From: Streptomyces echinoruber
GTDB lineage: Bacteria > Actinomycetota > Actinomycetes > Streptomycetales > Streptomycetaceae
DNA: 64,000 nt
NCBI RefSeq assembly: GCF_014651135.1
Contig: NZ_BMWH01000007.1
Location: 160,116 to 224,115 of the forward strand
Direction: 5' to 3'
In this document: positions 6,785 through 16,633 of the stretch, piece by piece
Layout: every line of letters begins with the position of its first letter
Position numbering within the stretch: the stretch's first letter is position 1
Program-made: the position numbers and the translations under genes
The notes under the pieces: model-generated
Told to the model about the DNA's origin: nothing
Database searches by the model: none
Seen by the model: the letters and a program-made list of their open reading frames with translations, nothing else

Positions 6785-9700
6785 ACGGACACCAGGCGCC
6801 GGTGCCGGCCGTTCCAGGTGTAGTGCAGGGTGGCCACCCCGCGCACATGGGGGTCGCGGAGGCACTCGTAGATGTGCAGCGACGGCACCTCCGGCCAGTT
6901 GCCCATGAGTCGTTCACTGGTGAGGACGAAGTCGAGATCGAGGTCGACGAGGATCCGCCCCAGCCGTCCGTGGGTGGGTTCGTCGACCTTGGCGAAGGCG
7001 TCGTCGAGCAGGATCAGCCGCGGCGCGTGCGGTGCCGACTCGGCGAGGCTGGTGAAGTGGGCGGCAGCCGCGGCGAAGAGCACGAGGTAGGAGAGCACGC
7101 GCTGCTCGCCCTGGCTGAGTCCGGTGCGGCCGGTCAGTTTCCGCCTGCGTCCCGGGGCGGCGTCCTCGACCACGAAGGTGTGGAAGCGGAACCAGTCGCG
7201 GTAGTCCAGCGCGGTGCGCAGATGGGCGGCATAGCCGGCTGAGGGGTCGGCCCGCCGGGCATCCTCGATCCGGCGTTGCAGTACCTCGCGGAGCTGCTCG
7301 GTCTGCTCGCGCGTGCGCAGGCTCGACGGACTGCGCAGCAGCTCGACGGCGGCCCGCACGTCCGCGTCCACGTCCTCGTCCAGCTTCCACCGCAGCTCCA
7401 CACCGAGACCGTGGGAGGTGCGTACGGTCCGCAGGGTGTCGTTGAGAGCCGCGACCAGGTTCACCGCGGTGATGACCTGGGCCGAGAGATGGTCGCCGAG
7501 CTCGCCGGTCAGGAACCGCTGGAACACCTCACGTTCGCGCTCGGTGAGCCGTCCCCGGGCCTCTGCGGCCTGGACGGCGACGCGCTCACCCACGACCGCG
7601 ACGTCGTGGGAACCGTGGTCGTCGATCAGGCGGCACACCTTGATCCCGTCGCGTTCCTCCAGTTGCGCGTCGTAGCCACCGGCCAGTTGGTCGCGCAGGT
7701 CGGTGTGCCGGTTGAGCAGGGTGCTGTCCGACACCTCGCCTTTCGGGCGGCCGAGGGCCTGTGCCACGGCGTCGGCCAGTGCCCGCAGGGCTCGCAGACG
7801 GCTGCGGACATCCATGCCGGGATCGTCCGCCACGTCCTCGGGCAGCGCCGACCGGTCCAGCCCGGCGCCACGCACCACCTCCGGCCGGCCGAGTGCGCCG
7901 CGGAGGGCGCTGCCGGTGTCGATGACCGCCGTCTCCTGGCCGGTCAGAGCCTCGCGCAGGCGCTTTTCCTCCTCTTCCGCGCGCACGCGCAGGTCGTGGA
8001 GGTGGTCCCGGGTCCGTTGTGCCGTCGGGACTGCCCGGGCGGCGTGGGCGATGCGTTGCCTGGTTTCCTGCTCGCGGGTGAGGATCTCTTCTTCGGTCGA
8101 CCCGATGGCCTCCTCGCGGGTGCGCAGGTCCTGTTGCGCGGTACGCAGCCCGGTGAGGCGGAGCCGGTAGTTCTCCTCCGCGGCCAGGCGGTCTTTTCGG
8201 GCGCGCTCGTACCGCCCGGCATCGGCGCGGTGGGCGCCGATCCGCTCACCCGTGCTGCCGATTGCCCTGCGAAGGTGCCCGACACCGCTGAGCAGAGCAG
8301 CCAGCGCTGTGCGGACGCGGTCCAGGTCCGCGGGATCGCTGGGCAGGTCATGGGCGGTGGCGGTGGCATCCGCCTCGGTGCGCGCCGCCACGGCGAGAGC
8401 GCGGGCCTCCTCGGCCGACCGTGCCGCGCGGACCGCCTTGGCGGTCAGGTCACGCAGTGTCCTCTCGTCCGACTCGACCCTGCTCCAGGCGCCGGCGAGG
8501 TTTCGTGCCCGGGGGAAGTCCTGCTCCGCGGCCCTGAGGGCCCGGCGCCGGGCATCGGCCTCGGTGAGTTCGTGACGGGTGCCGGCCAGCCGCTGTTCCG
8601 TCTGGGTGAGCCGCTCCTCCAGCTCGGCGAGGATGCGCCGCTTGGTCTCGGCGCGTACGGCGGCTCCCACGTACTCGGCGACCCTCTTGTGGTGCCGGCC
8701 GCCGAGGACGCCCAGGCGCCAGCTTCCGTCGTAGTGCACCGCGTCGTGAGCGGTCGTTTCCGCGGCCGGGGCGAGCGCGATGGCGGCCAGCAGGTGTGCC
8801 ACCTGCTCGGAGGTGACACCGCAGCCCGGTGGGGGCGCCGGACGCAGGGCCGAGGCGAGGGTCGGCCCGTTCGGCAGCGCGGGAGCAGGACGCAGAAGTG
8901 TGTCACGGGTGCGGGGATCGACGAGGGTGCCGTCCGCGCCGACCCACGCGTCCAGGATTCCACTGGCCTCCAGCGCCGCTTCCAGACCGGCCCGGTCGGC
9001 GGGGGCCAGGTCGTCCGTGAAGTCCACCAGCCGGTAGAAGGGTGCTCCGCTGCCCGGTGTCCGTTCGGCGACGCGGTGGTACGGGACCGGCGGCTCGGGG
9101 TCGGTACGTCGTTCCCAGTCCCGCTTCCGACTCGCCAGGCGGTCGCGCTCTTCGCCGAGTCGGTTGACGGCGAGCGCGAGGGCGTCCCGGCGCTCGGTGA
9201 GTTCCTCGCCGTACGGCTCCAGCGCGGCATGAGCGACCTGCCACGCCTGGCTGTCGATGTCGGGCGGCAGCGTGCGGTCCGCGAACGGGGCGTCGGCGGA
9301 GCTCTCACAGGCGACCGCGGCATGGACGGCGTCCAGCGGCGGGCAGCCGGGCCCGACGGCGGCCCGCGTACGTGCCACCCACTCGGCGACCCGACGGGCA
9401 TAGGCACCGCTCTCCTCGGCAGCCTTCTCGCGGCCGGCATCGAGACGGCCGGCGGCCTCTTCCGCCTCGCCCTCCAGCCGTTCCCGCTCGGTGTCGGCCC
9501 GCACCGCCCGGGTCCGGGCCTCCTCGGCCCGCGCGGCCAGACGCGTCACCTCCTGCACCATCCGGGCCCGGTTCTTCACGACCGTCTCGGCGTCCTCCAA
9601 CTGTCCCTGCCAGGACCGCAGCCCGTGCTGCACCGCGGCCGTGTCCACGCGGACGACCGACCGGTGCCGCACGAGGTGCGTCTCCCCGTCCGGAGCGGTC

Positions 9701-11019
9701 AGCTCCGTCTCGGCGGCCTGGGAGCTGCCTGTGCGGAGCAGGGCCACCGCCGCGCCGAGATGGCCGGTGGGAAGTCCGGCCTTCTCCGCCTGCGTCAGCA
9801 GTTCCCGGTGTTCGGTGCCCAGTTCGGCGAGCCGGCTCCCGAGGTGTTCGACCCCGTCGGCCAGCCGCTCCGCCGCGCCCTCCTCCGCGTCGTGTGCGTT
9901 GCCCAGGGCGGTGAAGGCGGCCGTGGCGGCAATGTGCAGCGCCTCCACCGTGCTGCGGCGTTCCGACAGTTCGCGCAGGCTGCGATAGGCATGACTGGCG
10001 TGCAGGGCGGCGAGATCGGTCCGGGCGGCCTCTTCCTCCTCGCGCAGGGTTTCCAGCCGGGCTTCCGCCTCCTCCTCCCGCGTCCTCAGTTCGCCGGTCC
10101 GCTGTGCGGCGTCTCCGGCCGCCCGGCGTCGCTGCGTGAGGACGTCCAGCTCCCGGCTCACCGCCTGGGCAAAGGTGCGCAGGACTCCGGCCAGGTAGCC
10201 GCGGTAACTGGTGAGGAACGTGCGCAGCGCCGCGTCGGTGCGTTCCAGGCGGCCGAGTTCGTCCCGGACGGCGTCGAGGTCGTGGAGGTTGCGCGCCACT
10301 TTCTCGACCACGTCCTCGTCGAGTCCCGGCAGGGTCTCGCTCAGCAGCAAGGCCAGTCCCCCGTGCTCGATGCGGTCCCCGACCGTGGGGCGCCGCAGCC
10401 GGTGGAGGAGCTGGGTGAGGTTGCGGTAGCGGGTCGCGTCGGTGATGCCGAACAGTTCCCGGGCCACCCGGGAGCGGTGGAGGACCGCACGCTCGGTCGT
10501 GTTGTCGGAGCCGACGATCTCCTTGAGCCGGTCGACCGGCAGGGGCTTGCCGCCTTCGACCAGACGCAGGTCCTCACCGATGCGCAGTGGGGTGACGAAG
10601 AACGTCGGCAGCGCCTTCTGCGTCGACTTCGAGGCACGGATGGCGGCGCCGAGCGTCAGATGGCGGTGGTCGCCGCCGTCGGTCGCGCCCCGGAACTCCA
10701 CCCACAGGTAGCCGAGGCGGTTGGTCTGCTCGAACCCGTCCAGCATCAGCCAGGCGAGTGTGGTCCGGCCGGTGCCCGTCGCGTCCAGTGCCCGGGAATC
10801 GCCGTCCAGCAGATACGGGAGCAGCATTTCCAGCGCCTTGGACTTCCCCGCGCCGTTCTTGCCGCGCAACAACAGCCGACCGTCGCCGAAGACGAACTCC
10901 TGGTCGTCGTACTGCCAGACGTTCTGGATGCCCGCGCGGTGCAGCCGGAAGCGGGTGCCGGCGGTCGTCGCGGGGCCGGAACGCGGCAGCGGGACGAGGC
11001 CACGCGCATCGGCGGTCAT
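6781..11019 (-). CDS. jetC: JetC, SMC-like ATPase of Wadjet type II
   Basis: The protein has 1412 residues (TIGR02680 type). The Walker A motif GKNGAGKS lies at residues 53-60, followed by KALEMLLPYLLDG. A very long Arg/Glu/Ala-rich coiled coil fills most of the middle, interrupted around residues 590-680 by a globular hinge-like segment. The C-terminal head has a signature-like GLSQGEQRVLSYLVLFAAAA and a Walker B RLILLDDAFAKVDE. With JetA and JetB it should form a condensin-like motor that extrudes plasmid DNA using ATP. It starts with an ATG at 11019 that overlaps the jetB stop; AAGGAG lies upstream. All ATPase motifs are intact. A long open frame on the opposite strand is only an antisense shadow of the high GC. 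Confidence 0.9.
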   Translation of the reverse strand: MTADARGLVPLPRSGPATTAGTRFRLHRAGIQNVWQYDDQEFVFGDGRLLLRGKNGAGKSKALEMLLPYLLDGDSRALDATGTGRTTLAWLMLDGFEQTNRLGYLWVEFRGATDGGDHRHLTLGAAIRASKSTQKALPTFFVTPLRIGEDLRLVEGGKPLPVDRLKEIVGSDNTTERAVLHRSRVARELFGITDATRYRNLTQLLHRLRRPTVGDRIEHGGLALLLSETLPGLDEDVVEKVARNLHDLDAVRDELGRLERTDAALRTFLTSYRGYLAGVLRTFAQAVSRELDVLTQRRRAAGDAAQRTGELRTREEEAEARLETLREEEEAARTDLAALHASHAYRSLRELSERRSTVEALHIAATAAFTALGNAHDAEEGAAERLADGVEHLGSRLAELGTEHRELLTQAEKAGLPTGHLGAAVALLRTGSSQAAETELTAPDGETHLVRHRSVVRVDTAAVQHGLRSWQGQLEDAETVVKNRARMVQEVTRLAARAEEARTRAVRADTERERLEGEAEEAAGRLDAGREKAAEESGAYARRVAEWVARTRAAVGPGCPPLDAVHAAVACESSADAPFADRTLPPDIDSQAWQVAHAALEPYGEELTERRDALALAVNRLGEERDRLASRKRDWERRTDPEPPVPYHRVAERTPGSGAPFYRLVDFTDDLAPADRAGLEAALEASGILDAWVGADGTLVDPRTRDTLLRPAPALPNGPTLASALRPAPPPGCGVTSEQVAHLLAAIALAPAAETTAHDAVHYDGSWRLGVLGGRHHKRVAEYVGAAVRAETKRRILAELEERLTQTEQRLAGTRHELTEADARRRALRAAEQDFPRARNLAGAWSRVESDERTLRDLTAKAVRAARSAEEARALAVAARTEADATATAHDLPSDPADLDRVRTALAALLSGVGHLRRAIGSTGERIGAHRADAGRYERARKDRLAAEENYRLRLTGLRTAQQDLRTREEAIGSTEEEILTREQETRQRIAHAARAVPTAQRTRDHLHDLRVRAEEEEKRLREALTGQETAVIDTGSALRGALGRPEVVRGAGLDRSALPEDVADDPGMDVRSRLRALRALADAVAQALGRPKGEVSDSTLLNRHTDLRDQLAGGYDAQLEERDGIKVCRLIDDHGSHDVAVVGERVAVQAAEARGRLTEREREVFQRFLTGELGDHLSAQVITAVNLVAALNDTLRTVRTSHGLGVELRWKLDEDVDADVRAAVELLRSPSSLRTREQTEQLREVLQRRIEDARRADPSAGYAAHLRTALDYRDWFRFHTFVVEDAAPGRRRKLTGRTGLSQGEQRVLSYLVLFAAAAAHFTSLAESAPHAPRLILLDDAFAKVDEPTHGRLGRILVDLDLDFVLTSERLMGNWPEVPSLHIYECLRDPHVRGVATLHYTWNGRHRRLVSV

Positions 11020-12341
11020 AGCGGCAACTCCTTCTGAACGTCGGCGTTTTTGCCGACCGCGGTGGCGGGGCGCACGGTGACGTGGGTGGCGTAGCGGGCC
11101 GCCGCGGCCAGCAGCACCCAGCCGTCGTCGCCGGGCCGTGCCCCACGGACATCGGTCACCGTGCGTCCTTCCGGTGCCTCTTCGGCGTACCCCTCCGGCA
11201 GCCCTTCGCCCTCGGCACGCAGCCGGCCGGCGCGGGCCATCAGCCGCATGCGGGCCAGCAGGTCCAGCACGGCCTCCCGCAGGGCGGGGAGGTCCTCCAG
11301 GTAGCCGCGCTGCCAGTTGCCGCGCTGCCCGTACTCGGTGACCAACTCGGCCAGCAGGTCGTCCACCAGTCCGTCGGGAACAGCCACTCCGATGACGAGC
11401 GTCCCTCCGGTCGCCGGATGTCCGGGCTCCTGCGGCCGAAGTCGCTCCACGAGCCGTTCCACCAGCAGCAGCGCGGCCTGCGCGACGGTTCCGGTGCCCG
11501 GCAGACGCAGATCCGTCAGCTCGTCCTCGGGGTCCACCAGAGCCACCCCCTCGGCGCGGATCTCCATCTCCAGGCCGAGGAGTTCGGAGAACGCCTGGGC
11601 CTCCCGGCGTTGCCGGGTGCGCAGCCAGTCACGTTCGGCGTCGGTCAGCTCGTCGAGGTAGACGACGGGTGTCTCGACGAGCATCCGGCGCACATAGGTG
11701 CGAGGCCCGCCGAATCCCGGGTCCGCCGCTCGTCGGACCAGGTCGGCGCCGTCGCGGGCCTGGGCGAGCGGTCCGGCGACGACGACGCGGGCCAGCTCCC
11801 GATCGACCGTGATCAGGGCCTCTCCGCCCGCTTCCTGCGCGAGCGCGGCCACCTGGCCCTCGGTCTCGATGAGGACGCCCCACTCGACCAGCCGGCGCAG
11901 CGCCGCGACCAGGGTCCGTTTCCCGGCCGCCCGGCCCGTCTCCGCCAGCTCGATGCCCGCGTCGGCCGCGGCGGCCCTGATGTCGGCCACCAGCTGTGAC
12001 AGCAGCATCTGTTCGGGGGCGGTCACCAGCACGGACAGGGCCAGCGCCAGGCAGGCGTACGTGTGCGGGGTGAAGGGGGTGCCGGTGGAGCGCTCCAGCC
12101 GGTGTCCCGCGCCTGCCCCCAGCCCTGCTTTGAACAGCCGGGCGTAGGAGCTGTCGACCAGCAGACGGTAGCCGAGCACCTGCTGGAACCGTTTGCCCAG
12201 CCAGTCGGCGTGCCTGCGGATCAGTGGGAAGAGGTCGGCGTGGGGGCCGTCCGACGTGACCAGCGGATGGGCGAGCAGCAGCCGGGCGGCGCTGCGGCGT
12301 TCGGCGGCCAGGGCGACGTCGTGCGTCGAGGGGAGGGTCAC
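11016..12341 (-). CDS. jetB: JetB, Wadjet type II kite-like subunit (DUF2398)
   Basis: The protein has 441 residues, matching the DUF2398/TIGR02678 family in length and layout. The N-terminus (RRSAARLLLAHPLVT, then LFPLIRRHADWLGKRFQQVL) and the segment TPFTPHTYACLALALSVLV are typical. The middle contains winged-helix-like repeats (VAALRRLVEWGVLIETEGQV). In Wadjet complexes JetB is the KITE-type protein that dimerises and bridges the ATPase heads with the JetA kleisin. It starts with GTG at 12341, overlapping the jetA stop (GTGA), and its stop overlaps the jetC start, so the operon is read as one coupled unit. Confidence 0.87.
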   Translation of the reverse strand: MTLPSTHDVALAAERRSAARLLLAHPLVTSDGPHADLFPLIRRHADWLGKRFQQVLGYRLLVDSSYARLFKAGLGAGAGHRLERSTGTPFTPHTYACLALALSVLVTAPEQMLLSQLVADIRAAAADAGIELAETGRAAGKRTLVAALRRLVEWGVLIETEGQVAALAQEAGGEALITVDRELARVVVAGPLAQARDGADLVRRAADPGFGGPRTYVRRMLVETPVVYLDELTDAERDWLRTRQRREAQAFSELLGLEMEIRAEGVALVDPEDELTDLRLPGTGTVAQAALLLVERLVERLRPQEPGHPATGGTLVIGVAVPDGLVDDLLAELVTEYGQRGNWQRGYLEDLPALREAVLDLLARMRLMARAGRLRAEGEGLPEGYAEEAPEGRTVTDVRGARPGDDGWVLLAAAARYATHVTVRPATAVGKNADVQKELPL

Positions 12342-13966
12342 GACACGCTCACCTCCGCTTCACCATCGGCGGTGTCGGAGGAGGCACGGCCCACATCCAG
12401 CTCCAAGTCGTCCAGCAGCAGGTCGCCGTCGGCCGAGTGCAGGACGCACCGCGCGCCCGCGATGCGTCGCACGGTGAGCCGGATGCCCAGCTCGGTGTCT
12501 TCGCTGTGCGCCGCGTCCAGGTCGAATTCCGCTGCCCGCTCCCCGCCTGCGTCGGCGTGGCGTCGGAGCTGCGCGTTCCCGAGTGCGGTGGCCAGCAGCT
12601 CGAGAAGCAAGCCGAGCGCTGCCGAGGTGAGCCGCACCTCGGCGAACCGGCCCGAGGCGCTGCGCAGTTCGTCCGCCGCCGCGGCCCGGGCCGCGGCCCG
12701 CCGGCGGGCGGCCTTTCGCAGCCGCTGCTTCTGCGCGGAGTGGTCCTCCACCGAGGACGCCCGGCCCCGCTGCGCGCGGCTGCCCCTCTCCCGTAGGGCC
12801 ACCGGCACCTCGACCACCGGGCCGGTCCACCAGCTCGTATGGGCGGGCACCACCTCGTCGGTGGCCGGGGGTATGCCCACATGGCGGGCGCCGTACAGCC
12901 CGAAGGCGGCGACGGCGATGTCGTGCGCGTCCTGCGGCGCGGCTTCGTCGAACCACCGGGCCAGCCGCAGCAGATCTCTGCGCCGGGACATCTCCCCGGT
13001 GGCCGACCGCAGCATCCGCTTGGCGTTGACGAGCAGCGACTGCAACGCGCGCAGCGTGGCATCCCGCAGTTGGTCGACCTGGCTGCCGTGGCCGTCGGTG
13101 TCGTCGAACCAGCCGCGCAGACCCTCCCAGTCCGCCACCTCGCGCCCACGGCTGCGCTGCACCCGCGTCTCCGGGCGGCCGTCACCCTGCGGTGACAGCC
13201 CGACGAGGCCCTGCGCGTGGGCGTCCAGCCGGGCCAGCAAGCCCGGAACGTGCGGCCACAGCGTGTCCAGCGCCCCCGAGATCCGGGGTGCGCGGAACGA
13301 CACGTCCTCCGTGATCGCCTCGACGTAGTCGAGGAGCAGCTCCTTGAAGCCCTGGTACTCGGCGCTGTCCAAGTCGTACCGGGCCAGCACCTGGCCGAGG
13401 TAGGCGTAGAAGTCCCGGATGGAGTCGGCGAACTCGGTGAACTGCACGAACAGCGTGCTGACCCGCTCCAGTCCGTCCTGCGGTTCGATGCCGCCGGGCG
13501 CGGTCACGAGCTCGGCCAGTTCCCCGAGCCCGCGCTCCACCAGGGCGAGCAGCTCGTTGCTCACCTCGCGGGCGGCATCGGCCTCGGCCAGGACCCCGTC
13601 GGCGTCCCGCTGGATCCGCTCACCCAGCTTCGACAGCTGGTAGCGCGAGCGGGACCGCTGGTACTCGCTGATGCTGGACGCCTTCACCGTGTGGCTGCTG
13701 CGCAGCAGGTTGCCCCACCGCACCAGCTGCTCCAGCCGGACGGTGAGCGTGTCGGCGTCGAGCCCGGCGTCGGGGCCACCGGCCTGGCGCAGCTTCGCCA
13801 TGACGTCCGGGACGGCCAGGTCCGCCAGCAGGGTCCCGCAGAAGACCCGCATGATCGCGACGTGCCCCAGCCGCTCGGGCACGCTGAGGTACGTGTACGC
13901 GTCCAGCCGCCTCCGCGCCTCGTCGTCGCCGGTGGCCGGCGACGCGCCGGGTACGGGTGGCTCCAT
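12338..13966 (-). CDS. jetA: JetA, Wadjet type II kleisin-like subunit (DUF2397)
   Basis: The protein has 542 residues from the ATG at 13966 (MEPPVPGASPATGDDEARRR), which has CGCAGG upstream; the frame is open to 14050, but that extension has no family-like sequence. It matches DUF2397/TIGR02677: the N-terminal YLSVPERLGHVAIMRVFC, then VRLEQLVRWGNLLRSS and ISEYQRSRSRYQLSKLGERI (a winged-helix segment), then helical and coiled regions to the C-terminal SSAALGLLLELLATALG. In Wadjet it is the kleisin-like bridge of the motor. It is the first gene of the operon, so the promoter should lie between 13,967 and about 14,150; I could not pick out convincing -35/-10 boxes there. Confidence 0.87.
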   Translation of the reverse strand: MEPPVPGASPATGDDEARRRLDAYTYLSVPERLGHVAIMRVFCGTLLADLAVPDVMAKLRQAGGPDAGLDADTLTVRLEQLVRWGNLLRSSHTVKASSISEYQRSRSRYQLSKLGERIQRDADGVLAEADAAREVSNELLALVERGLGELAELVTAPGGIEPQDGLERVSTLFVQFTEFADSIRDFYAYLGQVLARYDLDSAEYQGFKELLLDYVEAITEDVSFRAPRISGALDTLWPHVPGLLARLDAHAQGLVGLSPQGDGRPETRVQRSRGREVADWEGLRGWFDDTDGHGSQVDQLRDATLRALQSLLVNAKRMLRSATGEMSRRRDLLRLARWFDEAAPQDAHDIAVAAFGLYGARHVGIPPATDEVVPAHTSWWTGPVVEVPVALRERGSRAQRGRASSVEDHSAQKQRLRKAARRRAAARAAAADELRSASGRFAEVRLTSAALGLLLELLATALGNAQLRRHADAGGERAAEFDLDAAHSEDTELGIRLTVRRIAGARCVLHSADGDLLLDDLELDVGRASSDTADGEAEVSVS

Positions 13967-14152
13967 GCCTGCGAGGTTACGCGGAGTGCCCGATCGTCGT
14001 CGGTGTGTTGCGGTAAATGCTCCCGGGCCGTGCGGAGGCGACAACCGCATCCTCCTGACGGCCGGGGGACACGGAAGCCGCCTGCCACTTCCTGCTGCCG
14101 CGGATACGCGCCCAGGGCTGGTCAGGTCCGTCGGCGCTGATCGCAGGTTTGG

Positions 14153-16315
14153 CTACTTGTGCGGAGGTGTGGGCCAGGGTGTTCCGTTCGCGGCGGCGTC
14201 AAGGAGATCGCCGAGGCGGAGCCAGGCCGTGTGCCCCGCGTAGCTGGCCGGACTTGTCGCAAACCGCTGCCATGCTTCGGCGTCGTCGCCAAGGGCGGTG
14301 CGTACGACCGAGGTGACCGCTGGGTGCGCTGCCTGGCCGCGGGGTCCTCTGGCTTTGAGGGCGGTCCAGGCGGGCAGGGCGCGGATCAGTTCGGGATCGT
14401 CGGTGGGCAGGCTCAGCACAGCGTCTACCCACGCCTCCCGGAGGCGTGGGCCACCGCCCAGGCGTCGGCGGAGGTTCCGCGTGAGGTCCAGCAGTGCGCT
14501 CTGCGGGTCTGAGTGGCGCTTCAGCACGTCGGCGAAGGACAGGTCACGGCGGTAGGCATGGAAGGCAAAGGACAGCAGGGCCTTTTCCACGAGGGCGTCG
14601 TCGCCTTGATGCCGTCGCAAGTAGTCGTCGAGGACAGCGTCCGGAGCGCCCGCGAGGCCCCGCACAGTGACCTGGTCCGGCTTGCCGAGGGACGCTGCGC
14701 GCGCCGGGCCGGGAGCCGGAAACGGTTCGGCGGTCATCCGCTCGATGACGTCAAGGAGTTCACGAGCCTGCTGGGCGTCCGAGTCCGGCCCGTACCCGCC
14801 GTAGTCCCGACGCCCGGCCAGCCCTCGTTTCGCCTCCCGGCAGATCAGGCGCACCTTCTCCTTCACCTGCGGGGTGACCACCGGCAGATGCTGCAAGAGG
14901 TCGTGCACCCAGCGAAGATCCCTCGCCGAGCGGACCGGCGACTTCGGGTCGGGTTCCCACAGCTCCAGCGCCACGGCCGCGTGCCCGGCGAACTTCTGGG
15001 CCAGGGAGGCCAACTGGTCTGCAGAGGCTCGCCAAGTCCGAGGCTCCCCGTACTGCCGTGCCTGGTCGGGGTTGAGGATGTACCGCCACCTACTGTCCGC
15101 TGCCCGCGCAGTGCGGGATATGGCAGCCCGGCAGCCGTAGTGCAGACCGTACTCGTCATTCGCCAGGAGCTGGTCGATGCGCTTGTACTGCTGGGGCGTG
15201 AGTTCCGCCAGGTCATTTGCGAAGTGCTCGCGCACCTCTTGCTGCGTTGCCCCGTCCCGGCGCATGCGGCACATTCGGGTGGTGAGTACGGAGATCGGGA
15301 AGGACGCGAGGTCCTCCTGGGCGATTTCCTCAAGCAGTTCCGGCTCAACGTCCCAGGGGATGGTGCCCAGCAAATGCTCTCGGATGACGTGTCCGGCATC
15401 TTTGTCGTCGGACCAGTCGACGAGGAGCCGGTGGTGTTCGGGATGCGCGGTCAGGACCTGCTTCCACATGGTGCGCCAGGCCTGTTCGGCGGCTTCCTGC
15501 CTCTCCAGCCATGTCGACGTGTCCTCACCGTCTTCCTCGTCGACGAGAGGATAGGACGGTAGTAGATCGACAGCAGTGGTGATGACGGTGCTGTGCAGTC
15601 GGTGCTGTCGCAGCACCAGTTGGGCATCCGTCGGCGTGTCGAGGAGATCGACCGTCATGCGTCGCTGGTGCGGGCTCCGTTCGCGCAGTGCCTCGGCTAC
15701 GGCGCCGGCCAGGACGTCGCTCGCCTGCGCCGAGCCGAGACGGCCGAGCTGGACGGCGGTGCAGCGCCCCAGCGACTCGTGCCGCAACTGCGGTGTACAG
15801 GAGGGGTGCGAAAGAGCCAGCAGCGCCAGATCCATGGGCGGTCCGTAGGGCGGATCCGACTGCGGCGGCTTCCGTGCCAGGTCACTGTCGATCGCGGCTT
15901 CCAGCAACCACAACGGGGCAGAGTCGCCGTAGGGGCCGCGCAACAGCGCTTCCAGCAACTCCCGCCGCTCCAGCCCCTCCTCCATCGACCGGGCTTGCTC
16001 GGCGGCCATCCGCGCGGGCGGGTCATCCGCCCCGCTGTCCGCAGCGAGCGCGCGCAGGAAGTTCAAAGGAAGACCGGGGGCGGCTCCACCGCTGTCCATG
16101 AGGCTCCGATCCATGTCCGAGGAGTCGTCTGAGCGCTCGTCCGAGTCCCCGTCTGGATGACTGCCCGCCTCTTGATCGAAACGGGAGCCGCGGCACTTCG
16201 GGACGGAGAACGCCTTCCCATGGTGCAGCAGGGCACTGACAACAACATCGTCCACGGTCGATGCCGGCTGTATCGGGAGTCCTGCGCGGAATGCGTTCCG
16301 CCGGCTCTTGGACAC
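14153..16315 (-). CDS. Large protein of unknown function next to the Wadjet operon
   Basis: The protein has 720 residues if it starts at the GTG at 16315; a later start at 16113 (MDRSLMDSGG) is possible because residues 1-65 look poorly conserved and disordered. The rest is almost entirely helical, with many short helix pairs, Leu-rich and with charged surfaces (VAEALRERSPHQRRMTVDLL, LAELTPQQYKRIDQLLANDE), suggesting a HEAT-like helical repeat scaffold. There is no signal peptide, membrane segment or recognisable catalytic motif. The stop is about 190 bases from the predicted jetA start and both genes face the same way, so co-transcription is possible. I do not recognise the family. Confidence 0.7.
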   Translation of the reverse strand: MSKSRRNAFRAGLPIQPASTVDDVVVSALLHHGKAFSVPKCRGSRFDQEAGSHPDGDSDERSDDSSDMDRSLMDSGGAAPGLPLNFLRALAADSGADDPPARMAAEQARSMEEGLERRELLEALLRGPYGDSAPLWLLEAAIDSDLARKPPQSDPPYGPPMDLALLALSHPSCTPQLRHESLGRCTAVQLGRLGSAQASDVLAGAVAEALRERSPHQRRMTVDLLDTPTDAQLVLRQHRLHSTVITTAVDLLPSYPLVDEEDGEDTSTWLERQEAAEQAWRTMWKQVLTAHPEHHRLLVDWSDDKDAGHVIREHLLGTIPWDVEPELLEEIAQEDLASFPISVLTTRMCRMRRDGATQQEVREHFANDLAELTPQQYKRIDQLLANDEYGLHYGCRAAISRTARAADSRWRYILNPDQARQYGEPRTWRASADQLASLAQKFAGHAAVALELWEPDPKSPVRSARDLRWVHDLLQHLPVVTPQVKEKVRLICREAKRGLAGRRDYGGYGPDSDAQQARELLDVIERMTAEPFPAPGPARAASLGKPDQVTVRGLAGAPDAVLDDYLRRHQGDDALVEKALLSFAFHAYRRDLSFADVLKRHSDPQSALLDLTRNLRRRLGGGPRLREAWVDAVLSLPTDDPELIRALPAWTALKARGPRGQAAHPAVTSVVRTALGDDAEAWQRFATSPASYAGHTAWLRLGDLLDAAANGTPWPTPPHK

Positions 16316-16539
16316 TCACCCGCACTCTGCGTACAAGGAGATCGAGGTGGCTCATCGAGCAGCAGACCACCCGGCTTCGCTCGTGCGCCGCCCGCCGGCT
16401 GGCGCGCCTCGCCGACGCGGGATCCATTTGCTCGGTAATAGGGCTGATGCTCGCGTGCAGAGGCGGGATGGGGGGGGGACGCCCGGGAGGGATCCCGAAC
16501 TCGGCTCCCAATTGGCTCCCCGATCGGCCCCGGAACCGA

Positions 16540-16576
16540 TCAGGGGCCCGACCCGCGCCGCGGATCAGGCCCCTGA
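16540..16576 (-). terminator. Hairpin downstream of the original tRNA-Pro site
   Basis: TCAGGGGCC at 16540-16548 pairs with GGCCCCTGA at 16568-16576 around a 19-base loop. It lies immediately outside the left attachment repeat. Before integration it would have followed the tRNA-Pro gene, so it is probably that gene's terminator, now separated from it by 11.9 kb. Confidence 0.6.
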
Positions 16577-16633
16577 CCTGGTGTTTCTCTGTCGGGGTGG
16601 CGGGATTTGAACCCACGACCTCTTCGTCCCGAA
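16576..16633. repeat. attL: left 58-base copy of the attachment repeat
   Basis: The sequence is identical to 28436-28493; identity stops at G versus C on both sides (16575/28435 and 16634/28494). It contains the 3' 42 bases of tRNA-Pro (TΨC arm, acceptor 3' strand, anticodon loop side) but no 5' half, so it is an attachment site and not a second tRNA gene. Confidence 0.92.

Noticed and set aside
7276..11037. A 1253-codon open frame on the plus strand opposite jetC
   Set aside because: It is antisense to a gene with full ATPase motifs; its predicted sequence is low-complexity Gly/Val/Gln/Arg typical of GC-rich shadow frames.
16592..16633. Apparent second tRNA-Pro
   Set aside because: Only the 3' 42 bases are present; it is the attachment-site copy produced by integration.
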